Below are positions 52,033-59,934 of a stretch of 64,000 nucleotides of DNA, piece after piece. This DNA comes from Clostridia bacterium. Lineage in GTDB: Bacteria; Bacillota; Clostridia; Oscillospirales; Acutalibacteraceae. The notes beneath the pieces are model-generated. The model was given only the letters and a program-made list of their open reading frames with translations, searched no databases and was not told where the DNA came from. Position numbers and translations under genes: made by a program. Each line of letters begins with the position of its first letter. The first letter of the stretch is position 1. Where the stretch lies: the NCBI GenBank assembly GCA_017439585.1, contig JAFSIV010000017.1:1-64000 (forward strand), given 5' to 3'.

Positions 52033-53207
52033 TAAAGTTTACTTCCCTTAGCACCTTTGCTACCGAATGAAGCTCCTGATAAAATATCAGTATCAATAGA
52101 AAAGGATAGGTTTTCTCTGGTTCTTTGTCTTTTAAAAGCAAGCTCTATAAGCTGGGTTAAAAGCTCCTTATAGGGCATACCGGTAGCTTCCCATAAATAG
52201 AAAGCAAGTGAACCTGGGATGGTATTAATCTCGTTGGCGTAAACCGTGTCACCGTCTAAAATAAAATCTATTCTAACAACACCGTTAGCACCTAATGCTT
52301 TGAAAATATCGCAAGAGAGTTTTCTGATTTCCTCTGCTTTTTCCTCGCTTAAATCGGCGGGGATTTTTCTGCCGAGTGAAGCCATACCCTTACTCTTTCC
52401 GCCACCCTTATATTTATTATCATAGGATAAAATTTCATCATGCATAAAGGGTTCTTCGCAAACACTGGCTTCGCATTCATCAGCATTTCCTAAAACCGAG
52501 CAGTTGATTTCGCGAATGTTTGTAACCGCGCGCTCGATTAGAACCTTTTCTGCAAAGGTAAATGCTAAGGATATAGCAGAGTCTAGCTCGTTTTCGGTAT
52601 TAACCTTACTGATACCAACGCTTGAACCTAGGTTTACAGGCTTAATAATAAGCGGATAACCTATTTTTTCGCCGATTTCTTTTATAACCTCGGTTTTATT
52701 AGCGGCATATTCTCTTGCTCTGAAACAAATGCAATCAAGAACAGGAAGCCCCGATCTTTTTAAAACATCTTTAAATACAACCTTATCCATACCAACGGCA
52801 GAGGATAAAATATCGCAACCGACATAAGGGATATTTAAGTATTCGAAATAGCCTTGAATAGTGCCGTCCTCACAGTTTGTTCCGTGAACAATCGGGAAAG
52901 CAACATCAATAATAACATCCTTTTGCTTTGAGAAGAAACCGCTTTTTTCAGATTTCATAACAACATCTTTGCCCTCGCGAACAAAATAAATCTTACGGCA
53001 TTTTTCCAAAAGCGCAGGCAAATCGCGGTATTCCTCAATTGTAAAGAGGCTATCTCCTGTAAACATTTCACCGTTTTTAGTAACATAAACGGGGGTTATA
53101 TCGTATTTTTCGCGGTCAATAGAGCGCATAGCCTGAACGGCGGATATAATAGAAACCTCGTGCTCAACCGAGCGACATCCGAAAAACACTGCAACATTGG
53201 TTTTCAT
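52032..53207 (-). CDS. ddl: D-alanine--D-alanine ligase
   Basis: The 391-residue ATP-grasp enzyme starts MKTNVAVFFGCRSVEHEVSIISA and has AFPIVHGTNCEDGTIQGYFE, IIKPVNLGSSVGISKV, GVVRIDFILD and EINTIPGS. It makes the D-Ala-D-Ala dipeptide for murein. The true start is the ATG at 53207, which follows AAAGGA. An open frame extends 46 codons further but runs through the structured leader RNA and does not look coding. The ribosome site and start codon lie in the 18-bp stem of that leader. Confidence 0.95.
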   Translation of the reverse strand: MKTNVAVFFGCRSVEHEVSIISAVQAMRSIDREKYDITPVYVTKNGEMFTGDSLFTIEEYRDLPALLEKCRKIYFVREGKDVVMKSEKSGFFSKQKDVIIDVAFPIVHGTNCEDGTIQGYFEYLNIPYVGCDILSSAVGMDKVVFKDVLKRSGLPVLDCICFRAREYAANKTEVIKEIGEKIGYPLIIKPVNLGSSVGISKVNTENELDSAISLAFTFAEKVLIERAVTNIREINCSVLGNADECEASVCEEPFMHDEILSYDNKYKGGGKSKGMASLGRKIPADLSEEKAEEIRKLSCDIFKALGANGVVRIDFILDGDTVYANEINTIPGSLAFYLWEATGMPYKELLTQLIELAFKRQRTRENLSFSIDTDILSGASFGSKGAKGSKL

Positions 53208-53347
53208 AATAATCACCATATCCTTTCTCGACACAAAGAGCAATAAACAATCACGGATATGGTGATTATTATACGCATGTGCCACGGTTGCCACTTTATT
53301 GGCGAGTGGCACGCGCCTTTTATTTGGTTTGGCGTGATTTTTCACGC
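53206..53347 (-). ncRNA. structured leader RNA of ddl, candidate riboswitch-like element (copy 2)
   Basis: The same three-hairpin plan as before trmL is seen on the minus strand. P1 is GCGTG-AAAAAT-CACGC (53332-53347). P2 (53274-53317) is CGCG-TGCCAC, TC, GCCA-ATAAAG-TGGC, AACC, GTGGCA, a CA bulge and TGCG. P3 is a perfect 18-bp stem (53206-53223 with 53255-53272) containing AAAGGA and reaching the ATG of ddl. It lies between murF and ddl in the operon and has no terminator, so it would act on translation. Confidence 0.6.
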
Positions 53348-53359
53348 TAAACTTACAAT

Positions 53360-54931
53360 CTAATTCAGATAGTTATCAGGTAAATCGTTTTCTATAAGCA
53401 AAACAGTATTACTGTCAGCAAATTTTTGGAAAATTTCGTATGCCGCCATAAAGCTTTCAGCAACAAAGATTTTCTCTTTATCAAAATCGGTGCTTAAAAC
53501 TGCTTCCTGCATAGGCTTTGAGCGGTTTATTCCTACGAATATTATTATATCACAGAATTTTGCAGCTTCAAGACCTAAATTATAATTGCATTCGTATTCT
53601 TTTTTGCCGAGCTCAATAAGACCGGGGGTTATAATGATTTTTTGCATGCCATCAAAAGAGCCTAAAACTCTAACCGCCTCAATACTTCCCTCGGGGTTTG
53701 CATTATAAGCATCGTCAATAAGCAAAGAACCATTATAGTATGGCTTTAATTCCAAGCGGTGCTCGTATGCGCTAAGAGAGGCAACAGCAAAAGCAATATC
53801 TTTTGGTTTAACTCCTAGTTCATAAGCTAATGCAGAAGCACCAGATATGTTTATAATACTGTGAAGACCTAAAAGGCGGGAGTTTAAATGTATGGTTTCA
53901 TCGCCTAAATTAAGGTCAAATTCCGATCCCGTTTTACCGTAGGTTATATTTTCGGCTTTAAAATTGAACTCCTTTGAGCTTCCGTAAACTAAGAAACGGT
54001 TTTTATCTATTCGGTTTAAAATTTCCAAGCTATCGCCGTTAACAAAGGTTTTACCCTGTTTCTTTGCAACTGCATCTGCCAGCTCAAATTTGGTTTTAAA
54101 AACATTGTCAACCGATTTAAAGGTTTCAAGATGCTGAGCGCCAACCGAGGTTATGAGAGCAAAACTAGGATTAACTATATTGCAGATTTCTTTTATATCT
54201 CCAACATTTTTAGCCCCCATTTCGCAAATAAAAACCTGAGTTTGCGGTTTTAATTGCTCGCGTATGGTCCTGACTATGCCCATAGGGGTGTTGAAACTTT
54301 GGGGTGTGCAAACAGTGTTATATTTCTCACTTAAAATGCGGTTAAGTATAAATTTGGTGGTTGTTTTGCCGTAGCTTCCGGTAATTCCTATAACAATTAA
54401 ATCCTTATGATTTTTTAAAATCCTTTTTGCATCATTAATATAATAAAATGCAAATGCCTTTTCAATCGGAAAAGCCAAAGTCCAAGAAATATAGGTGTTT
54501 ATTGGACTTATAAAACCTAAAATAAAGGTAAAAAGCAATGAAATTCTACCAATAATGTTATTTCCAAAAATGATATAAAGAGTAACAGCTGCGATAAAGG
54601 GCAAAATATAAAATGCTAACTGACGCTTTATTCTACCCGTGAAAACCAAAGGCTTTATAGAGTTTTTTTGGGTTTTAACGGCAGAAAGTATGCCGGTTAT
54701 CATATAGGCTAATGAAAAACCTGCTAAAACATAATAGAGCTCAAAGAAAAGCAAAACTGAGGCTAAAAAATAGCAGATTGTTTGAGCTAAGGGGAGATTT
54801 TTAATCAACCAACCTGTATAACGGGAGGGGAAATAGGAGTTTTGCTGCAACATTTGAAGCTGGCGGATTCCTCTGAAAATTCCGCCGATACTTATAAGTA
54901 CCAGAGAAGCTATAAGTAAATAAAATTCCAT
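53360..54931 (-). CDS. murF: UDP-N-acetylmuramoyl-tripeptide--D-alanyl-D-alanine ligase with an N-terminal membrane region
   Basis: The 523-residue protein has Mur-ligase motifs: GITGSYGKTTTKFIL (P-loop), ICEMGAKNVGDIKEI, TSVGAQHLETF and LLIDDAYNANPEGS. It adds D-Ala-D-Ala to the UDP-MurNAc-tripeptide. Its N-terminus is unusual: about 170 residues carry four to five hydrophobic segments before the ligase core, so the enzyme is probably membrane-attached. The next gene, ddl, makes its substrate. Confidence 0.9.
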   Translation of the reverse strand: MEFYLLIASLVLISIGGIFRGIRQLQMLQQNSYFPSRYTGWLIKNLPLAQTICYFLASVLLFFELYYVLAGFSLAYMITGILSAVKTQKNSIKPLVFTGRIKRQLAFYILPFIAAVTLYIIFGNNIIGRISLLFTFILGFISPINTYISWTLAFPIEKAFAFYYINDAKRILKNHKDLIVIGITGSYGKTTTKFILNRILSEKYNTVCTPQSFNTPMGIVRTIREQLKPQTQVFICEMGAKNVGDIKEICNIVNPSFALITSVGAQHLETFKSVDNVFKTKFELADAVAKKQGKTFVNGDSLEILNRIDKNRFLVYGSSKEFNFKAENITYGKTGSEFDLNLGDETIHLNSRLLGLHSIINISGASALAYELGVKPKDIAFAVASLSAYEHRLELKPYYNGSLLIDDAYNANPEGSIEAVRVLGSFDGMQKIIITPGLIELGKKEYECNYNLGLEAAKFCDIIIFVGINRSKPMQEAVLSTDFDKEKIFVAESFMAAYEIFQKFADSNTVLLIENDLPDNYLN

Positions 54932-54943
54932 TTAGATTACCTC

Positions 54944-55702
54944 TTATTTGATAAAACTTCTGAGTATAGCGTGCGCCTGATAGGGATTTTCGCAGAAAGA
55001 ATAGTGACCTGCTCCCTTTATAACGCAAAGTCCTGCATCAGAAATTAAGCTTTCTATAATTTTAGCATCGCTCAATGGGGTTGCAGTATCGTTTTCACCC
55101 CAAATTAAAAGGGTTGGGCATTTAATATTCGGTATTATATCTCGCAAATCGGTATTAACAAGTGATACCATAGTTTGCCTTAAAACCAAGGGAGCCGCAT
55201 TATAATCGGCAGAGCCATAATGATTGCGCGCTTTTTGAAGCAAACCCTCAGAATAATTTTTAATAATCGGTCTGGTTAATGCCCATTTTATTGTTTTAAA
55301 GCTTTTAGCCCGAAATTTTTGCTTAAAGCTCTTTTTAGGTATAAGACCGGCAGAGTCTAAAAGAACAATTTTAGGAGGATTAACCATACCCTCTGCTGCC
55401 ATTTTTAAAATGGTTCTGCCACCGTGAGAATGACCTATCAAAATCGGGTTTTCAAGATTTAATTCTTTCATAAATTTAAGAACAAAATCGCAGTAATCTT
55501 CTAAATGCCAAGGTTTTTCCATAGTATCTGAATTACCGCAACCGGGGAAGTTGACAGCAACCAAACGGCAACGGTCTGAAAGAGCCGCCATAATGCCTTT
55601 ATAAACATCAAAGGAAGAATTCCAACCGTGTAAAAGTAAAACGGGTATACCGCTTCCTTGCTCGGTGTATTCAATATTAAGTCCGTCAATATTTATATAC
55701 AT
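54944..55702 (-). CDS. alpha/beta-hydrolase
   Basis: The 252-residue protein has the fold's LLLHGWNSSF oxyanion loop, the nucleophile elbow GHSHGG, the acid in IWGENDTATP and the His in GAGHYSFCENP. Such hydrolases cut esters, amides or similar bonds; the substrate is unknown. It lies 12 bases before murF and 27 after pgeF, all on the same strand. Confidence 0.9.
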   Translation of the reverse strand: MYINIDGLNIEYTEQGSGIPVLLLHGWNSSFDVYKGIMAALSDRCRLVAVNFPGCGNSDTMEKPWHLEDYCDFVLKFMKELNLENPILIGHSHGGRTILKMAAEGMVNPPKIVLLDSAGLIPKKSFKQKFRAKSFKTIKWALTRPIIKNYSEGLLQKARNHYGSADYNAAPLVLRQTMVSLVNTDLRDIIPNIKCPTLLIWGENDTATPLSDAKIIESLISDAGLCVIKGAGHYSFCENPYQAHAILRSFIK

Positions 55703-55729
55703 ATTTTTCTTCCTTTCGGTAGTTTACTG

Positions 55730-56563
55730 TTAAACCAATTCGATAATTGCGGCGAGATTCCCTCGTTTTCCTGCGGTTGCTCGGTGCGAATGAAGTTTAT
55801 CTGCATTGCAACAGGTGCAAATATCAGAGCAGTCAATATTTTCGGGTTTTATGCCTGCATTTAATAAAATCAAAAAATTAGCTTTAACTAGGTTAAGCAT
55901 ATATTTTCCGTTTTCTTTCGGTGTGAATATATCCTCGGGGTTTATGAAAGAAATTTTCTCAAACTCATTATAAACCGGAGAGTCTACCTCATAGCAACAA
56001 TCAAGTATGCAAGGACCTATACCTACTATTATATCCTTAGGGTCAGAACCGTAAAGCTCGGTCATTTTCTCGACGGTAACCTTGCCGATTAATTTGGTTG
56101 TTCCTCGCCAGCCCGCGTGAGAGGTGGCAACAACTCGTTTTACAGGATCGCAGAATAAAAGGGGAGTACAGTCGGCATATTGGGTGACAAGCGCGATACC
56201 GGGTTTATTAGTGACAAGCCCGTCAACATCCTGGAAAGATGGCTTTGAAATTCCGGTACCCTTATGGCTTTCATCAACCGCTAAAACATTATTGGTATGG
56301 GTTTGATGGCTTAAAACTAAGCCTTCCTTATTAATGCCCTCGGCATCACATAAAATCCCATAATTTTTTAAAACATTTTCTCGCTTGTCGCCTCGGTTAA
56401 AGCTTAAATTCATAGAAGCGAAATCGCCCTCGCTCACACCGCCAAGCCTGGTCGAGAAGATATGCTTAACGCAGTCAAGCTTTGAAAGCTTAGGGAATTT
56501 AATATACTCTAATTCACCCTTTTTTATCACAGATAAATTATTTGATTTAATCAAGCGTTTCAC
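55730..56563 (-). CDS. pgeF: peptidoglycan editing factor / multicopper-like purine nucleoside phosphorylase, PgeF (YlmD) family
   Basis: The 277-residue protein has the laccase-domain motifs LSHQTHTN, QYADCTPLLF and SHAGWRGTT with the His-Cys-His metal ligands, and GIGPCILDCCYEV. Members cleave purine nucleosides and, in E. coli, keep wrong residues out of murein precursors. The start is uncertain: GTG at 56563 overlaps the phosphatase gene, and a TTG a few codons on is possible. It lies at the head of a run with murF and ddl. Confidence 0.9.
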   Translation of the reverse strand: MKRLIKSNNLSVIKKGELEYIKFPKLSKLDCVKHIFSTRLGGVSEGDFASMNLSFNRGDKRENVLKNYGILCDAEGINKEGLVLSHQTHTNNVLAVDESHKGTGISKPSFQDVDGLVTNKPGIALVTQYADCTPLLFCDPVKRVVATSHAGWRGTTKLIGKVTVEKMTELYGSDPKDIIVGIGPCILDCCYEVDSPVYNEFEKISFINPEDIFTPKENGKYMLNLVKANFLILLNAGIKPENIDCSDICTCCNADKLHSHRATAGKRGNLAAIIELV

Positions 56564-57278
56564 CGCCTATAATTTCGTTATGAAGCTTTTTGGAATATTC
56601 AGTTAATTTTATTTTAATCTCCTCGCCATATTTGATGCCTATTAGTTCATAAGCCTCTTTTAAACGCGGAGGACGGGTATCAGACGAATGAGAGTCAGAA
56701 GCTAGTATTATATCAAGTTCTGACTTCAAAAGCATTTTTATCGGTTTATTAAATAAAGGATTTAAAACCGAGTCGGCATTGATTTGAACTGGAATATTAT
56801 TAAGCTTTAAAAATTTAATGAATTTTCTATATTTTTTAGCGGTGAAATACCGCTCTGCATGAGCTATTATTGGAGTAATATTTGCTTTTGTTTGTATATT
56901 TAAAAGGTCATCAAAAAGAGGCTCTTTTATAAAACCATCTGTAAGCTCTAATAATAGATAATCAGAGTTATTAAGGCAAAAAGTATTGAGCTCGTCAGAA
57001 AGCCCGATATCCTTATAATATAAAAGCTCGCAGCCCTTGTAAATTTTTGGCAGGTTTCTTTTTTGAGAGGCTTCTGAAAGGTGATTATAAGCCTGATTTA
57101 CAGTTAAATTAAAATCTTCAAGACTGTGCAGAGAAGGGTAGAAATGAGGCGTTGCGATTACATCAGTTATGCCTTGCTTTTGCATAAGCTTTAAAATTTT
57201 TAGAGCTTCATTTAAATTTTTAGCCCCGTCGTCAACGGCTGGTAAAATATGCGAATGAATATCTAAAAGCACCGTCAT
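56547..57278 (-). CDS. tyrosine-protein phosphatase of the CpsB/YwqE (PHP) family
   Basis: The 243-residue PHP-domain protein has DIHSHILPAVDDGAKN, ATPHFYPS, YYKDI, IAHAERYF and ASDSHSSDTRPP, the metal-binding set of CpsB/YwqE phosphatases. It removes phosphate from the tyrosine-rich tail of the partner kinase encoded upstream. A terminator-like hairpin separates it from the kinase gene. It overlaps pgeF by 17 bases. Confidence 0.92.
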   Translation of the reverse strand: MTVLLDIHSHILPAVDDGAKNLNEALKILKLMQKQGITDVIATPHFYPSLHSLEDFNLTVNQAYNHLSEASQKRNLPKIYKGCELLYYKDIGLSDELNTFCLNNSDYLLLELTDGFIKEPLFDDLLNIQTKANITPIIAHAERYFTAKKYRKFIKFLKLNNIPVQINADSVLNPLFNKPIKMLLKSELDIILASDSHSSDTRPPRLKEAYELIGIKYGEEIKIKLTEYSKKLHNEIIGGETLD

Positions 57279-57305
57279 TTCTCCTTTCCAAGTTTAAAAT
57301 TGTTA

Positions 57306-57353
57306 AAATGGCGGTTATAACAGCTTTAAGCTCTGTCATTTAACCGCCATTAT
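57306..57353 (-). terminator. hairpin terminator between the tyrosine kinase and phosphatase genes
   Basis: AATGGCGGTTA pairs with TAACCGCCATT, with AGCTT/AAGCT pairing inside, followed by a T-rich run on the minus strand. Some read-through to the phosphatase gene may occur. Confidence 0.7.
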
Positions 57354-57372
57354 TTTTTTATTTTCTTTTATA

Positions 57373-58242
57373 TTATTGTGGGTTACCTGATTTTTTGGGT
57401 TTGGATTTTTTGCCGTATCCATACCCGTATCCGTAACCACCATAACCATATGCGTAACCGTATTTTCGGTTATAGCCATTTTTATTATATCTATATTTAT
57501 AATACTTTCCGGAGTTATTGTCAACCGCGTTAAGAACAACACCCAAAACATTAACATTTAGCTTTTCGGTATTACTTAATGCTACTCTGAAAGCTTCATA
57601 AGTTGTGATTTCAGAGCGGATAACAAATAGCAAACCATCGCATTTTTTAGAAATCACTAATGAATCAGATACTAAGTTTACAGGTGGAGTATCAAATATT
57701 ACATAATCATAATTTTCCTTTAAGGTTTTAAGCAATGTATCAAATTCAACCGAATCGAAATATTCACTGGAATTAGCATTCATTTTACCGCAGGTTATAA
57801 CATCTAACGAGGGGCTGAAATGCTTAACCGCTTGTTCATAGGTTGCTTCTCCCATTAAAATATCAAGACAACCCACGTCGTTTTTAATTTTCAGTTTTTG
57901 GTGAATAGTACCGCGGCGGATATCTGCATCGACAATTATAACCTTTTTATCACTTAGTTTAGAAAGGATAATTGCAATGTTAACCGAAGTTGTTGATTTA
58001 CCCTCGGAGGCGTTAGGACTTGAAATTGCAAGCGCTTTACCGCCGATTTTATCCAAAGTGGAAGTAAGTTGAACGCGGATATTTTTATATGCTTCAACAA
58101 CCGAAAATGGAATAGCAGATGGGTTTTCGGCATTTATAATTCTTGGCGCTCCGAAAGCTTTTTTATTTTCCTTTTTTGTCTTATTGTCAGCTGTTACGGA
58201 TTCCAAGTTTTCGTTTTCTTGTTTGGGAGATTTATTTGTCAT
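57373..58242 (-). CDS. bacterial tyrosine kinase of exopolysaccharide synthesis, CpsD/CapB family
   Basis: The 289-residue kinase has Walker A (SPNASEGKSTTSVN, Lys82), Walker A' (VIIVDADIRR), Walker B (YVIFDTPP) and a C-terminal tail packed with Tyr and Gly (about 250-280; for example YGYAYGYGGYGYGYGYG). The tail is the autophosphorylation site in this family. It works with the membrane modulator encoded upstream to control chain length. Its ATG overlaps the modulator gene by 11 bases. Confidence 0.95.
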   Translation of the reverse strand: MTNKSPKQENENLESVTADNKTKKENKKAFGAPRIINAENPSAIPFSVVEAYKNIRVQLTSTLDKIGGKALAISSPNASEGKSTTSVNIAIILSKLSDKKVIIVDADIRRGTIHQKLKIKNDVGCLDILMGEATYEQAVKHFSPSLDVITCGKMNANSSEYFDSVEFDTLLKTLKENYDYVIFDTPPVNLVSDSLVISKKCDGLLFVIRSEITTYEAFRVALSNTEKLNVNVLGVVLNAVDNNSGKYYKYRYNKNGYNRKYGYAYGYGGYGYGYGYGKKSKPKKSGNPQ

Positions 58243-59032
58243 TTTTATTCGAACTCCTTCCGTAATAGCTATATGAATTATAACCGTAATATCCGTAATA
58301 TTTGTTTTTGTTATACCTTGAATATTTTGCGGAACGGGCAGCAGTAAATTCAGGTATAGAACCTAATACAGGAATATCAAAACGTTCTCTGAAATCGTCT
58401 TCGGTGGTTATACTTGTATTTAAAAGGTAAATAATAAATAATACGGCATAAACTAATACCGCGCCAAACATAGCTACTATACAGGTTGTTTTAATAGATT
58501 GGGGATAAACCTGATGCGCATTGTCAGCACTGTAACTTGATAATCGCATATCGGGGAAGTTATTGGTTAAATAGTCTGGCAATATTGCTAAAAATTCATT
58601 AGTAAGTCTGATTGATTCTTCACGTGAGCCGGTGGTTAAGGTTATATCAATAAATAAACTTCTATCGTTTCGTTTATTAATACTAGTCATACTTTTTAGT
58701 GCACCGTAAGAGTACTCACCATCAAGCTTAGAAGAAAACTCTTTATAAACCTGATTTTCACTAAGCATTTCTATTATTATGTTACCAATACTGGTTGATG
58801 CAGAAATATCACTATTATTAATAGTTCCAAAATTATCCTTTTGGGCAACATATTCCTCCATATTAATACCACCATTGGTTATAAGCAATGAACCTTTTGC
58901 GGAATATTTAGGTGAACAGAAAAATTCGCAATAAGCAAAACCGCCTGCACCAAATAAAACAGCAGCAAGCAAAAGTATAAATATATTTTTTAAAGCTACA
59001 TTTAGTAGCGAAAGTAAAGTAATACCTTTCAA
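58232..59032 (-). CDS. polysaccharide co-polymerase / Wzz-type kinase modulator with a tyrosine-rich tail
   Basis: The 266-residue protein has two membrane helices (about 13-32 and 178-200) around an extracytoplasmic domain, as in CapA/CpsC modulators, then TEDDFRERFDIPVLGSIP, the kinase-activating segment. The last ~35 residues contain many tyrosines (KYYGYYGYNSYSYYG), which is unusual for a modulator and mirrors the tail of the kinase. No glycosyltransferase or Wzx/Wzy gene is nearby. Confidence 0.88.
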   Translation of the reverse strand: MKGITLLSLLNVALKNIFILLLAAVLFGAGGFAYCEFFCSPKYSAKGSLLITNGGINMEEYVAQKDNFGTINNSDISASTSIGNIIIEMLSENQVYKEFSSKLDGEYSYGALKSMTSINKRNDRSLFIDITLTTGSREESIRLTNEFLAILPDYLTNNFPDMRLSSYSADNAHQVYPQSIKTTCIVAMFGAVLVYAVLFIIYLLNTSITTEDDFRERFDIPVLGSIPEFTAARSAKYSRYNKNKYYGYYGYNSYSYYGRSSNKNDK

Positions 59033-59132
59033 AAGAATGACACCTCGTTGAGATTATTATACTAAGCTATTTAAAGCATTATTAACCAACTATAATTATA
59101 ACACGAATAAAACTGTTTTTCAAGAGTATAAA

Positions 59133-59921
59133 TTATAAAAAATCAGTATTTAAATTTTTAAGCCTTTCGAGACTTTCGAAAATTTCAAAATATTCTTCAT
59201 AAGCATCGCGATAGACCTCTATCATACAGTCGCCTTGATAGTTTTCTTTTCTTAATAAATCGAAAAAACCTTTAAAATCAAAGCCTGCTTTAAAGGGGAG
59301 AGTGCAGTCGGTAGCAACCGAGTGGTCGCTTATATGGCAGTGCTTAATATTTTTTGAAAATTCTTTAAAAATATCAAGGGGCAAATATCCGCAACGAACA
59401 GCCTGCTTAATGTCAAAACAAAATTCGGCTTCGTCTCCTAAAATATCAACCATAGAGCGCAAAAATTCTATATCACCTGCTCTGTAACGAAAAACATTTT
59501 CTTGCAAAACGGTAACGCCGTTTTGTTTTGTTACATTTTTTAATGCCATATATCTTTCGCAGTATTCTTCGTCTGATAAAATGCCGTTTGGTTTGCCGCC
59601 GTGCATAATAATATATTTAGCGCCAAGCTTTGCTGCGATTTCTGAATAGCGACGGTAAATATCCAGCGATTCATAAAATCTACGCTCGTAATTTGAAAAA
59701 ATCATAAAAGAATCTGCGAGTGACATAGTCGGGTGGCAAGCGGTTATGTTAAGACCGTATTTTTTCTTTATCTCTAATAGAATATCAATAAAAGCAGGTT
59801 TTAATTCCGATTCGCAGTTAAAAAATATTTCGGTGTTTTGGACACCTGATTTGCCGATTTCTTCAAGAGCAAGCTCGGTTTCTAAGGGATAAAATGAAGC
59901 GGTAGACACGCCGATATTCAT
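59133..59921 (-). CDS. xylose isomerase-like TIM-barrel protein
   Basis: The 262-residue protein shows the AP-endonuclease-2/sugar-isomerase barrel pattern: MNIGVSTASFYP, KYIIMHGGKPNG, VTVLQENVF, EFCFDIKQAV, HISDHSV and GDCMIEVYRD with metal-ligand Glu, Asp and His. It may isomerise a sugar phosphate or act on an inositol-like compound; the sequence does not say. It stands 13 bases after rqcH on the same strand. Confidence 0.82.
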   Translation of the reverse strand: MNIGVSTASFYPLETELALEEIGKSGVQNTEIFFNCESELKPAFIDILLEIKKKYGLNITACHPTMSLADSFMIFSNYERRFYESLDIYRRYSEIAAKLGAKYIIMHGGKPNGILSDEEYCERYMALKNVTKQNGVTVLQENVFRYRAGDIEFLRSMVDILGDEAEFCFDIKQAVRCGYLPLDIFKEFSKNIKHCHISDHSVATDCTLPFKAGFDFKGFFDLLRKENYQGDCMIEVYRDAYEEYFEIFESLERLKNLNTDFL

Positions 59922-59934
59922 ATTTTCACCTCGT

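Noticed and set aside
53208..53345. An open frame extending ddl by 46 codons upstream
   Set aside because: It runs through the conserved RNA hairpins, has no ribosome site, and the ATG at 53207 begins the conserved protein sequence.
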